This document shows, piece by piece, positions 34,075-42,625 of a DNA stretch of 64,000 nt (position 1 is its first letter; every line of letters begins with the position of its first letter). The stretch comes from JAADEM01 sp965371855 (GTDB lineage: Bacteria > Bacteroidota > Bacteroidia > Bacteroidales > Marinilabiliaceae): assembly GCA_965371855.1 (NCBI GenBank), contig CBDUZZ010000012.1:10195-74194 (forward strand). The letters are read 5' to 3'. The translations under genes and the position numbers were made by a program. The notes under the pieces are model-generated. The model made no database searches and was not told where the DNA came from. It saw only the letters and a program-made list of their open reading frames with translations.

Positions 34075-37000
34075 TTATTTTTCAATCACATCTAATAAAT
34101 CCAAAAGCAACTGAAATCGATTGTCCTTAAATCGCGTATCGTAAGGCATACTTATTTCGAAGTCATGTTTTATTGTCATCTCAATTTCTTTCGACTTCGG
34201 GTCATTCACAATTTTAGTGGCAACCCATTTCATATAATTACTTTCAGGGTACTTCTGTAGGAGTTTAGCAAGTAATAATTCAGCCTTTATATCCTGTCCA
34301 TCTCTATTTAAAAGTACCAACTGAAGATATAAGGCTGAATTTTCTTGTTGAATATCAGGATGAGTGTAGTTCATCACTTTTGAGGCAAAAATTGCAGCAT
34401 TCTCATTATCCCCTTTCAATTTGTAGGCTCTTGTTAAAATATAATCTTCCAATCGTTCATCCACATTGTACGGTCTTCCTACGCCAAGATTTACAGGCCA
34501 AAGTTTTGCTTGCTTAACAAATTTAATGGCCTTATTATATTTTCTATTATTCAATGCCGAGAATGCTGACCGAACACAAGCTTCATGATACAAATCACGA
34601 CCGACAGTAGCACCTTCAAACGGTAAAACATTATACTTTACAAGAAATGAAATGGCATCCTCATAATTATTTAGAGCACTTAACGATTGGGCATAACACA
34701 ATCCAATTGCCGATTGCTCAGGATATTTCTTTACAAACGGTTGTATTAATTTCAGTGCTTCTGCAGGTTGTTCAGTTGAGATATAAAAATTTGCCAACGA
34801 CAATGCTGCACGCCAACTTTCAGGACTCAACTCCGCTACTCTTTGCATACAATTAAATTTTTCATTTTTCGAATTCATTAACTTCGATTTAGCCAAATAA
34901 AACGGAGCAAAATCCGGTCTGTTTCCACAAGCCATAAACTCCTCTTTTGCTTCAGCTATCAAACCTTTATTCCATAATATAAGTCCTAGGTAATAGTGCA
35001 ATTTCCAGTTTGGGTATTCAGCAAGAAATGTCATCAAAACTTTGGCAGTTTCTTTACGATGAGGAAAAACAAATTCAGGAGACTGATTCAATACATTTGT
35101 GATATACACCTCTTTCTCATCAGGTTTCAAATGTGCCAGCCATAAATCAACTACAGGATTTTCAGGTGCAAGTTCCAAAACTTTAATCGCCTCTTCCTCA
35201 CATCCCATTTTGTAATAATTTATGGATAGGTCTAAAAAAGTTTCATGTGGTAACTCATTGGTAATCCGAGTTAAAAACAGCTCTTTATCAGAAATACTAT
35301 TTGAAAGCAAAAAGGATTCAAACCGTTGGAAATGAATAGTACCATCTAACTCGAAAATTTTGACCAGTACTTTTTTTGCTTCCTCAACATTTCCAAGTTT
35401 ACGATTTGCAATAGCCAATACTTTAAGGGCATCCAAATTATACTGATTAAAATCGAGTGCTTTTAAAGTGTATTTTTTAGCCTTGACCCAATCTTTTTCA
35501 ATTAAAAACAGATTTGCCAATTCTGTGGCTGCTGACGACTTGTAAGCAATAGCTCCCATTGCAATAGAAAAACCACTTTTTGCAGTAGTATTATCACCTG
35601 TTTCCCTGCAAATCAGACCCAACAAATAATTTGCTTCTCCATCATATGTGTCAATTGCTAAAGATTTATGCACATATTTTAGAGCCTTTACATAATCCAT
35701 TTGTCGATAAAAGCTTAATGCCAAACGATTCAATGCGGGTAAAAATCCGGCGTCTTTTTCCAAAGCTTTATTATATGCCTCTTTTGCACCAGAATACTCA
35801 CGCTGCTTTTCCAATTCCAATCCTTTTGTAAATAATCCATAGGCCGAATCCCAATTAAAATCGTCATTGGCTTTTAAAGGACGTTCAACCAAAACATCAA
35901 TTTTATTTGAAGAATAGATTAGTTTACTATTTCCCAAAATGATTTTAATTTCATCTGTACTACTTGTCTCAAAAGACATTTTAAATAGTTCAAGAGGCTT
36001 CAATCCTACAAAATCCGAAAATTGCAAATTTCCATTTATATACACTTTAAGTTCATCATCGATTTCCTGTAATGCACTCAGCAAAATAGTTTGGTTGCTA
36101 TTATTTTTTAGCAGATTAAGAACGCCATACTGTGAAACGGAAACCATTCCTTTGGTCGCTTTAAGCGGAAACCAGGTCTCGTTCATAATATCTGCATCGT
36201 GGGGTGCAAACTCTTTATGTTTAAAAGGAATTAATGTACTGCTGTTTGCTGCCTGATTAAACAATTTTCCCGCCTGAAATTCAATATACTGCCCATCTGA
36301 ATCGGTCAATAAATCTTCCCAAATCATTCCCTCTTGTGCAAGACCCCATATCCATAATTTCTTTCCGGGTTTCTCATCAAAATCTCCGTAATGACCAAAT
36401 CCAAAATCATCATCATGCCAATACCCTCCAAAATAATCGGAATAAGAACTAAGAACATGGTACGATTTGTAACTTCCGAAATTATTGTTTTTATACCAAT
36501 TGATATCTCTTCCATTTTCACTTGGCCAATTGCCTTCTTTTCCTCCATGTCCAATCCAGTTTTTGCCTGGATAAATAAACTCCAGATTGTCTGATGCCTT
36601 GGCTGCTGCATTCATCCAATGATAATAAGTACACGGCAATTCAGTATTATTAAACCAGCTTGTCTTCGTTTCAAAGAAAGCTTTGCCGGGTGAAACTTTT
36701 ATCTCGACACTCCACTTTGTTCCCGATGGTAAATCAATTGCACCAACCACACACGAAACACTTCCATCATCATTTTTCTTTGTGATATAATCAACCGGTG
36801 TTGAACAGGTTGGAATATGGCCGATATCTCCAAAATTGTATTCCAGCCCACCTGAAGTCCAGGGTCCCCGCATAGCAACATCCCTAAATTTTACAACATG
36901 GTTAAAATAGAGAAATTCCTTTCCTGTAGATTTTTCGATGGCTCCCCAAATCTTTCCACCAATTTCGGGACACACATAAACTTTTACATATTCGTTTTCT

Positions 37001-37242
37001 AAGACCACCATGTTCCATTTTTGCTGAACCGGCTTATTGGTATATCCATGAAAATAGAAATAGGGATATATTCTGTTGATTTCCGGAACCGGATTCGGAT
37101 CGGAAAAAGGGTAGGTCTTAAATTCAATTAACTCCTCATAGACATTTGCTTTTTGGGCATGAAGAGACGAAACTAACATTGATACACATAGGGCGGTAAT
37201 AAAAATCCGTTTTTTAATCATAATTCTTTTTTTAAAAATCAT
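34075..37242 (-). CDS. DUF5107 / TPR protein
   Basis: 1055 residues with a signal peptide (cleavage after about residue 29). Residues 30-330 resemble DUF5107, a beta-sandwich like aldose epimerase: W-N-M-V-V-L-E-N-E-Y-V-K-V, then G-G-K-I-W-G-A, then P-W-T-S-G-G-L-E-Y-N-F. The rest (about 480-1000) is mostly TPR with repeats such as N-Y-L-L-G-L-I-C-R-E-T. DUF5107/TPR proteins are common in Bacteroidota and may act as glycan-binding or epimerase-like scaffolds. It is directly upstream of the sigma factor in transcription, but separated by 170 bases, so it may be a separate unit. Confidence 0.8.
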   Translation of the reverse strand: MIFKKRIMIKKRIFITALCVSMLVSSLHAQKANVYEELIEFKTYPFSDPNPVPEINRIYPYFYFHGYTNKPVQQKWNMVVLENEYVKVYVCPEIGGKIWGAIEKSTGKEFLYFNHVVKFRDVAMRGPWTSGGLEYNFGDIGHIPTCSTPVDYITKKNDDGSVSCVVGAIDLPSGTKWSVEIKVSPGKAFFETKTSWFNNTELPCTYYHWMNAAAKASDNLEFIYPGKNWIGHGGKEGNWPSENGRDINWYKNNNFGSYKSYHVLSSYSDYFGGYWHDDDFGFGHYGDFDEKPGKKLWIWGLAQEGMIWEDLLTDSDGQYIEFQAGKLFNQAANSSTLIPFKHKEFAPHDADIMNETWFPLKATKGMVSVSQYGVLNLLKNNSNQTILLSALQEIDDELKVYINGNLQFSDFVGLKPLELFKMSFETSSTDEIKIILGNSKLIYSSNKIDVLVERPLKANDDFNWDSAYGLFTKGLELEKQREYSGAKEAYNKALEKDAGFLPALNRLALSFYRQMDYVKALKYVHKSLAIDTYDGEANYLLGLICRETGDNTTAKSGFSIAMGAIAYKSSAATELANLFLIEKDWVKAKKYTLKALDFNQYNLDALKVLAIANRKLGNVEEAKKVLVKIFELDGTIHFQRFESFLLSNSISDKELFLTRITNELPHETFLDLSINYYKMGCEEEAIKVLELAPENPVVDLWLAHLKPDEKEVYITNVLNQSPEFVFPHRKETAKVLMTFLAEYPNWKLHYYLGLILWNKGLIAEAKEEFMACGNRPDFAPFYLAKSKLMNSKNEKFNCMQRVAELSPESWRAALSLANFYISTEQPAEALKLIQPFVKKYPEQSAIGLCYAQSLSALNNYEDAISFLVKYNVLPFEGATVGRDLYHEACVRSAFSALNNRKYNKAIKFVKQAKLWPVNLGVGRPYNVDERLEDYILTRAYKLKGDNENAAIFASKVMNYTHPDIQQENSALYLQLVLLNRDGQDIKAELLLAKLLQKYPESNYMKWVATKIVNDPKSKEIEMTIKHDFEISMPYDTRFKDNRFQLLLDLLDVIEK

Positions 37243-37354
37243 TATCAGGAAATTTGTAAAATTAGCTTACAATTTCTTGCTTCGTAATAACAAAGTTAAT
37301 AATATTCGGATATTTCGTTCTATGGAACAGCCTCACTGTAAAAATTAACCAGAC

Positions 37355-37489
37355 ACTAGTGACAAATCAAATATGTCTTTTGGGTGGAGACTGCTTCGTC
37401 ATTCTTCCTCGCAGTGACGTCATTGCGAAGACGAGGCACGAGGATGAAGCAATCTCAATCCGAATCTTTAAAGTTGACTTGACACTAGT
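37355..37489. mobile_element. 135-bp dimeric inverted-repeat element
   Basis: The outer arms start with ACTAGTG-A-CAAATCAA and, inverted, ACTAGTG-T-CAAGTCAA (14 of the first 17 match). Inside, GACTGCTTC...CTCGCAGTGAC joins GTCATTGCGA...GAAGCAATCTC. These are the same half-modules as in the element at 4157-4312, but joined at the opposite ends. The piece has no coding capacity and is not a simple copy of the other; the arms share only TAGTGTC. Confidence 0.65.
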
Positions 37490-37776
37490 AATTAATAATA
37501 TTGGTATTAAATATAGAAGTTAATTCGAAAATTCAATTAGTAAGTTAATGAAGAAAGTAGCACTGCTAAGGAATGAAATAAGGGGAGAAGTGAAATAACA
37601 GAAACTTCAAATAAATTATCAAAAAAGTAATTAATGAACTACCCCCGGGCAGAGCCCAGTAGGTATCAAATGAAATTTATATTTCCGCCCCAAAGGGTCA
37701 GGGAACCGAGTTTACGTGCTCAGCGAAGATAAAGCGAAAGTCGGTCCCGTTCGCTGTAGCATTCGTGATGAAGAAT
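37490..37776. other. Gene-less spacer with small hairpins
   Basis: After the palindromic element the spacer is AT-rich to about 37640. It then has CCCCGGGC...GCCC, a GCCCCAAAGGG-type hairpin, and AGCGAA...TTCGCT at about 37720-37755. No open frame longer than about 40 codons and no RNA gene pattern was seen. The spacer ends at the terminator of the minus-strand TPR group. Confidence 0.5.
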
Positions 37777-37807
37777 AAAAAAAACCTGACTGGTAATTTC
37801 AGTCAGG
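37777..37807 (-). terminator. Intrinsic terminator
   Basis: Read on the minus strand, CCTGACTG pairs with CAGTCAGG around a 7-base loop (AAATTAC) and is followed by eight T. The stem is perfect. It would end transcription coming from the TPR lipoprotein gene and the barrel remnant. Confidence 0.88.
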
Positions 37808-37834
37808 CTGTAATAAAACTATTTTAAAGAGTTC

Positions 37835-38296
37835 CTAGAAATCCACATAATCAGCAGCATTTAAAAAATCAAAACTTTTCTGGCAACTTACCAGCGGTTC
37901 AAAGTTATATTCCTCTACTTCAACAACACCATACTGTACGCCTGCATTTTCATTTTCAGCAAAAATAGATTTGAAATCAATCTTTACACTAGTGAGAGGG
38001 ATTAGCAGACCATAATCCAGTCCAATATTTTTAATAATCTGTCTACCTCCAAATGAAGAAATCACCATAGTTATTCCCTCACTTTGAATTAAGTAGTTTT
38101 CAGTTATAAAATACCCCCTTGCTCCTGTACGAATCATGGCGTTAAGGTTTATAATGGGAGATTCTGCCCATCCACCTCCTGAATAGCCATAGCCCAAGCC
38201 AACACTAACATTCTTATCTTTTGATCCAAAAGTTGATATGCCATAAAGTATTCCAAATCCAGTATTTTCCGTTACAATTTTTGTTGCGGTTTTCTC
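37835..38296 (-). pseudogene. C-terminal remnant of a beta-barrel-like hypothetical protein
   Basis: The frame is open from a TGA at 38297-38299 to the stop at 37835, about 153 codons, but contains no ATG start. Codons just after the TGA read G-F-G-I-L-Y-G-I-S-T-F-G, then V-S-V-G-L-G-Y-G-Y-S-G-G-G-W. The Gly/aromatic alternation and the sequence W-A-E-S-P-I-I-N-L-N-A-M-I-R-T match the C-terminal half of a common Bacteroidota beta-barrel-like family, known from memory rather than searched. The N-terminal half is missing, and the remnant begins seven bases past the stop of the TPR lipoprotein, suggesting a deletion. Confidence 0.6.
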
Positions 38297-38303
38297 TCAG
38301 TAT

Positions 38304-39416
38304 TTAAAACGGTGAAAGATAATAACTCTGCTCATGTACCACAACATCCGGCGGACTGTAAATCGCTTTACCGGGTTTTGCAGATGCACGCGAATAAAAT
38401 GGATCCAGTTCCTTAGCCATTCCCTTATACTTTTCTGCAAGTTCATTATTTCCGGCACGATGGTATATCATAGATAGTGTACCATATACCCAAGCTTTCA
38501 TCGGATTAATTGGTTTTGGGGTAGAGTTAAGAAATTTGTTAAACTGCTCCTCAACCAAAGGTGCTACAGAGTCGATTAGGGCAGGGTTTCGCATGGCAAT
38601 CATCATATAATATCTGCCCAGGTCTAAGTAAAGTGCATTTTTTGATGGATCAAGATCGATGGCTTTCTGATAGTATTTATCTGCTTCATCAATATTTTGC
38701 TTGAACAAATATACTCTACCTAATGCCTGATTCGCATCAGCGTTTCCTGACTCCTTTTCTACAATCTCTTTCCAGAATTTTTCATAATCGGCATCTTCAG
38801 GCATTAATATTTCCCGTGCTTTTGCACCATAAACCAAATCAGCATCTTCAAGTTCTTTGGCATATTTCTCTGCTTTTTCAGGATCACCCCCCATGTTAAC
38901 CGGCAATCCGCCAAAAAACTCAACCAAAGTTAATTTGTTTTCGTAATAGGAAGGGTCTAATTGAAAACCTGAGTTATAAGTTTTCTCAAATTTATCAAGA
39001 TATCCTGCTGCATTTTCGTCACCCATTTGCATACCCATATAAAACTGCAGGGTTTCAATACCGCCTTTACACGAAAGGTACATCGCGTTATCCGGGTCAT
39101 TTTCTACAGCCAGATGAATGTATTTCAAAGCCTCATCCAATGTTTCCTTTATCGCTCTGGGATTGGCCATTCCCAGTTGCTGGGTGGTTCTGCACAATTC
39201 AAACCAGGCAAGTGCATCTTTCGGGTTTTCATTCGTAATTTGTTCAAGCAATACTTTAGCAGAATCGGCATGTCCGGTTATCCTCAACTCGTAAGCTTCA
39301 AACACTTTCTGAGCAGCGTTTTGACCTGTACAGGAGATTATCCCGGCACAGATCAGTGCCATAATGATACCCATCGACACTAAACTAAATTTTTGATTAA
39401 CATTTCCTTTTTTCAT
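38304..39416 (-). CDS. TPR lipoprotein
   Basis: 370 residues with a lipobox ending in S-C near residue 29 (I-I-S-C-T-G). TPR units cover most of the chain: A-W-F-E-L-C-R near 70, A-N-Q-A-L-G-R-V-Y-L-F-K near 228, and A-L-Y-L-D-L-G-R-Y-Y near 260. The C-terminus is about 35 residues rich in Pro and Tyr. It resembles periplasmic or surface TPR lipoproteins with no known enzyme role. The 346-base upstream spacer suggests its own promoter; no match to the -7 consensus was clear. Confidence 0.8.
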   Translation of the reverse strand: MKKGNVNQKFSLVSMGIIMALICAGIISCTGQNAAQKVFEAYELRITGHADSAKVLLEQITNENPKDALAWFELCRTTQQLGMANPRAIKETLDEALKYIHLAVENDPDNAMYLSCKGGIETLQFYMGMQMGDENAAGYLDKFEKTYNSGFQLDPSYYENKLTLVEFFGGLPVNMGGDPEKAEKYAKELEDADLVYGAKAREILMPEDADYEKFWKEIVEKESGNADANQALGRVYLFKQNIDEADKYYQKAIDLDPSKNALYLDLGRYYMMIAMRNPALIDSVAPLVEEQFNKFLNSTPKPINPMKAWVYGTLSMIYHRAGNNELAEKYKGMAKELDPFYSRASAKPGKAIYSPPDVVVHEQSYYLSPF

Positions 39417-39762
39417 GATAATAGTCTTTATTGTTGTACTTAATAAATATGTAATTTATTATAAATTTACAACCAAATTAACTCTGTGTCAAGTATCGTA
39501 AATAATTAAATTCAAGATTTCCATAACTAAACTAACACCACAATCATATCTGTTCAGATGTGGGGCATACAAAATTCATAATTATAAACAATAAAGGAGT
39601 AATAGTTGTTAGACTATCAGAATTATAAATAAATATTACTAATAATTCATTCAAATGTTTAATTTCGTTAATAATATTAGAATCTGTGAATCAGTGGCAA
39701 ATTTGATTAGTCACTATATTTAACAGAACCATAAATACAACGAGTCCCAAAACTTAAATACT
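39417..39762. other. AT-rich divergent promoter spacer
   Basis: This 346-base spacer lies between two divergent genes (minus-strand TPR lipoprotein and plus-strand PagL-like gene). It is strongly A/T rich with no repeat, RNA pattern or frame over 40 codons. TATATTTA near 39715 is one base from the Bacteroidota -7 consensus and precedes the PagL-like start by about 45 bases; this is weak support for a promoter. Confidence 0.4.
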
Positions 39763-40911
39763 ATGAAAATAAAACAACTACTTTTCTCTATTTCTTTTCT
39801 ATTTATCGCGTCACTATCCTACAGTCAATATTCCGATTCGGTATTGGTAAAAAGGAGTAAATACATAAAATACCTTGATTTCAGAATTGAAAATGGTGCC
39901 ATGTTAGGTAATGACTCTGAATTGGGAGACCAACTTGTTAATGCTTCATACTACAATGGCCTTGATTATAGATTAGGATTCAGAATAAGTGATCCTGATA
40001 ATATTTACAGCAATGTTTACCGCAGGCCAATTATTGGATTAGGCGTCTACTCATCAACATTTCATAATGAAGATATCGGCACTCCAGCAGCAATATATTT
40101 TTTCATGACAATGCCTTTCAAATTTGAACAAGCTAAAAAACTTACATATTCTTACAGTGCCGCCTTTGGCCTCTCCTATAATTTTAATGCTTATGACTCG
40201 ATAGACAATCCGGCCAATATATTTATTGGGACTGAAAGGAACTGTTATGTTCATTTAGCTTTTGTAATGAATTACCGGCTCAGCAAAAGATTTGCTCTTA
40301 ACGGATCTTTTGGATTCAAACACTTCTCCAATGGGTCGTTGCAACAACCGAATGTTGGAGTCAACCTTATTCCACTCACCCTTGGCGTTAGTTACAAACT
40401 TTCGCAACAAGAAGTATTGCTAGAAAGGAGAGATATCCCTAAATATATCCGGCATAATTTATGGAATATCACTGTTTCTACAGGTAGTAAAAACTATAGT
40501 AAAGAAAATGATCAAAACCATTTGAAAATGGTACTAACTGCAAATTATCTCCGGCAGATAAATTACAAATACAGAGGAGGTATTGGAATGGACTTCTTCT
40601 ATTCAGCAGATGCCGAAAGCAGAAACGATTCAGATCAATCAGCATTTAGCAAAGCCTTTTCTTGTGCTGTTGTAGGATATTGGGAGTGGGCTATTAATAA
40701 GAATCTTTATGTACCACTCGGAATAGCATTTTACCTAAAAAGAAACGAAGAGAATGATGAAAGCACACCCTACTATGAACGTGCAGGGATAAGATATCGT
40801 TTTAACAGTGGTATTCACACAGGTCTTACCATTAAAGCGCACGGAGGTGTTGCCGATATCTTTGAATGGTCAGTTGGTTATACTTTTCAACGCGACCCAA
40901 ACAAATACTAA
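39763..40911 (+). CDS. Acyloxyacyl hydrolase / PagL-like outer membrane lipid A 3-O-deacylase
   Basis: 382 residues with a signal peptide (cleavage after about Ser21). The chain is barrel-like with alternating aromatic strands. The motif H187-F-S189-N-G-S near 187-192 matches the catalytic His-x-Ser of PagL, and P-N-V-G-V follows. The third PagL residue, Glu, was not clearly located. PagL removes the 3-O acyl chain from lipid A. At 382 residues it is about twice the length of Pseudomonas PagL, with an added C-terminal barrel half, as in the Bacteroidota acyloxyacyl hydrolase group (PF09411). Confidence 0.7.
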   Translation: MKIKQLLFSISFLFIASLSYSQYSDSVLVKRSKYIKYLDFRIENGAMLGNDSELGDQLVNASYYNGLDYRLGFRISDPDNIYSNVYRRPIIGLGVYSSTFHNEDIGTPAAIYFFMTMPFKFEQAKKLTYSYSAAFGLSYNFNAYDSIDNPANIFIGTERNCYVHLAFVMNYRLSKRFALNGSFGFKHFSNGSLQQPNVGVNLIPLTLGVSYKLSQQEVLLERRDIPKYIRHNLWNITVSTGSKNYSKENDQNHLKMVLTANYLRQINYKYRGGIGMDFFYSADAESRNDSDQSAFSKAFSCAVVGYWEWAINKNLYVPLGIAFYLKRNEENDESTPYYERAGIRYRFNSGIHTGLTIKAHGGVADIFEWSVGYTFQRDPNKY

Positions 40912-40917
40912 GGGGAT

Positions 40918-40976
40918 TTAGGATGTTCGATATATGATGTAGAGATGTGGGGATATTGGATATTAGATGTGGATGA
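40918..40976. repeat. Octamer-period array, reverse orientation
   Basis: On the minus strand the spacer reads CCACATCT, AATATCCA, ATATCCCC, ACATCTCT, ACATCATA. This is the degenerate 8-base period seen at 247, 2449 and 46714, here less regular. It begins six bases after the PagL-like stop. Confidence 0.4.
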
Positions 40977-41075
40977 AAAGAAACTAAAAAGAAGTTAATT
41001 GGATTACTCACCATAAACAACATAAAACCTTTTTCTTAAAAAATATTTCTCACAGTAACAATCTATTTTTTTTAA

Positions 41076-41195
41076 AATAGTAAAATATCCAACAAAGGAT
41101 TACCTCCTGAACAAAAAGAACAAATAGATAAACTTCTTGAGAAATTTGAAGATGACGACGATGTCACCAATGTATTTCACAATATGGAAGAATAA
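41076..41195 (+). pseudogene. C-terminal remnant of YebC/PmpR family regulator
   Basis: The frame between TAA at 41073-41075 and TAA at 41193-41195 encodes about 39 residues. Its end, L-L-E-K-F-E-D-D-D-D-V-T-N-V-F-H-N-M-E-E, is the characteristic C-terminus of YebC-family proteins, where D-D-V-x-N-V-x-H-N-M is nearly invariant. Only the last 30 or so of about 240 residues are left, with no start codon or upstream homology. YebC proteins bind DNA or the ribosome. An intact copy is expected elsewhere in the genome. Confidence 0.75.
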
Positions 41196-41254
41196 TAACA
41201 TTTGTACAATCAGATTAAACCAATTAATTTAGTGTATTAGTAGATTAAGCAATT

Positions 41255-42064
41255 ATGATAATTACATTTCTCAATAATCCATTCCCCTACTTAGATAAAC
41301 TGAAGTACAGATTAATTCATGTAGGTATAATTATGGCTTATAGTGTATTTTTCATGGTTGTTTTCCAACCTTTTAGTTTTAACTCCTGGTTAAGTATGGG
41401 GTGGTTTGGTTTGGCAGGATTAGGAATTTTCGGCTCTATTCCAATTGCTATATCTCAGTTATTTGTCAGACCATTAATAAATATTAAAACATTTAGAGTA
41501 AAACATTTTATTATTTGGTTTATTTTAGAGGTTATTCTTATAACTATTTTTATGTCTGTATTGTACAGTGATCCTGACTACAACTTTTTTGAAGATATGA
41601 AAACCACCTTTAAATACACTGCAAAAATTGCTGTACTGCCATACTCTTTCTCAATTCTTATAATCACACTCATCCAAATAAATAAAGAAAAGAGCTTAAA
41701 AAAGGTACTTACCTCTGAAGACATAGATTTATTAAGTTTTAAAGATGAAAGAGAGCAGGTTAAATTCAGTGTAAAAAGTAAAGACATACTCTATCTTGAA
41801 TCAACTGACAATTACGTAACTGTATTCTTCTCTAATGAGGATAAAGTAAACAAGCAGATGATCAGAACTTCATTAAAGAAAATTGAAGAGACTCAATTAT
41901 CGTTAAAATTATTAAGATGTCATCGGAGTTTTATGGTAAATCTTGATAATGTTCTCTGGATGAGAAAAGAGGGTAGGAATTTCGTATTAAAAGTAAAAAG
42001 CATTAACTCATTCATCCCCGTATCCCGCAGTTACATCCCACAATTCAAATCCCTAATTCAATAA
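41255..42064 (+). CDS. LytTR-type transcriptional regulator with membrane domain
   Basis: 269 residues. The N-terminal half (10-145) has four hydrophobic helices. The C-terminal half (about 165-269) is a LytTR DNA-binding domain: I-L-Y-L-E-S-T-D-N-Y-V-T-V near 183-195, R-T-S-L-K-K near 208, L-L-R-C-H-R-S-F-M-V-N near 224-234, and S-R-S-Y near 258. Membrane-fused LytTR proteins are common single-component regulators in Bacteroidota; the signal is unknown. It lies between the YebC remnant and a small secreted protein gene and may regulate the latter. Confidence 0.87.
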   Translation: MIITFLNNPFPYLDKLKYRLIHVGIIMAYSVFFMVVFQPFSFNSWLSMGWFGLAGLGIFGSIPIAISQLFVRPLINIKTFRVKHFIIWFILEVILITIFMSVLYSDPDYNFFEDMKTTFKYTAKIAVLPYSFSILIITLIQINKEKSLKKVLTSEDIDLLSFKDEREQVKFSVKSKDILYLESTDNYVTVFFSNEDKVNKQMIRTSLKKIEETQLSLKLLRCHRSFMVNLDNVLWMRKEGRNFVLKVKSINSFIPVSRSYIPQFKSLIQ

Positions 42065-42130
42065 CAGTACCCGTTTATCCCATCAGTTGTCTTTTTGCAC
42101 CTCAATAAATGGATGCCTTAATTGAAATAA

Positions 42131-42138
42131 TATATTTG
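42131..42138 (+). promoter_or_regulatory. Bacteroidota -7 box TATATTTG
   Basis: An exact match to TAnnTTTG, 57 bases before the ATG of the lipocalin-like gene. A -33 element at normal spacing was not clear. The gap between the box and ATG leaves room for a 5' untranslated leader of about 50 bases. Confidence 0.4.
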
Positions 42139-42195
42139 CATCGTTATTAATCAACAGACTAAAAAAATAGTATTAATTATTTAAATGATTTCATT

Positions 42196-42564
42196 ATGAA
42201 AACTGTTTTAAGCATTGCAACATTACTTTTAGCATTTACTTTTGCTACCAGCGTTCAGGCATCTGACGTTAAAAAGAAACTTGCCGGCACCTGGAAAATT
42301 GAAGCTCCTGATGCTCCTTATGATTACCAGGAAGGCGAAGTTGTATTTTACAAAGAAGATGGCAAAGACAAAATCAAAATTGTTACTACTTACGATGTAA
42401 TAATGGCTAAAAACCTTAAAGTTGAAGGTAACAAAGTAAGTTTTGAGTTCGAAGTTGAGTATGAGCTTTGTGTCGCCAAACTGGTATTAAAAGACAACAA
42501 AATGACTGGTATTGTTGAAACACCTGAAGGTAATCTTCCTGTAACTGCTACCAAGAAAAAATAA
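42196..42564 (+). CDS. Small secreted lipocalin-like protein
   Basis: 122 residues with a signal peptide cleaved after about Ala22 (V-Q-A). The mature part opens with L-A-G-T-W-K-I, the lipocalin G-x-W motif, and reads as alternating strands to the end at K-K-K. Many Bacteroidota carry such 100-130 residue lipocalin-like or DUF proteins in the periplasm. The ligand is unknown. It is monocistronic, ending at a bidirectional terminator. Confidence 0.65.
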   Translation: MKTVLSIATLLLAFTFATSVQASDVKKKLAGTWKIEAPDAPYDYQEGEVVFYKEDGKDKIKIVTTYDVIMAKNLKVEGNKVSFEFEVEYELCVAKLVLKDNKMTGIVETPEGNLPVTATKKK

Positions 42565-42583
42565 TTGGAAAGTTATAATTATT

Positions 42584-42625
42584 AAAACCATACTCTCATA
42601 ATAATTTGAGAGTATGGTTTTTTTT
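42584..42625. terminator. Bidirectional terminator
   Basis: AAAACCATACTCTCA pairs with TGAGAGTATGGTTTT over 15 bp around an 8-base loop. T-runs flank both sides: eight or more T after the plus-strand arm and A-rich on the other. It lies 17 bases past the lipocalin stop and abuts the minus-strand gene at 42624, so it serves both. Confidence 0.9.
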
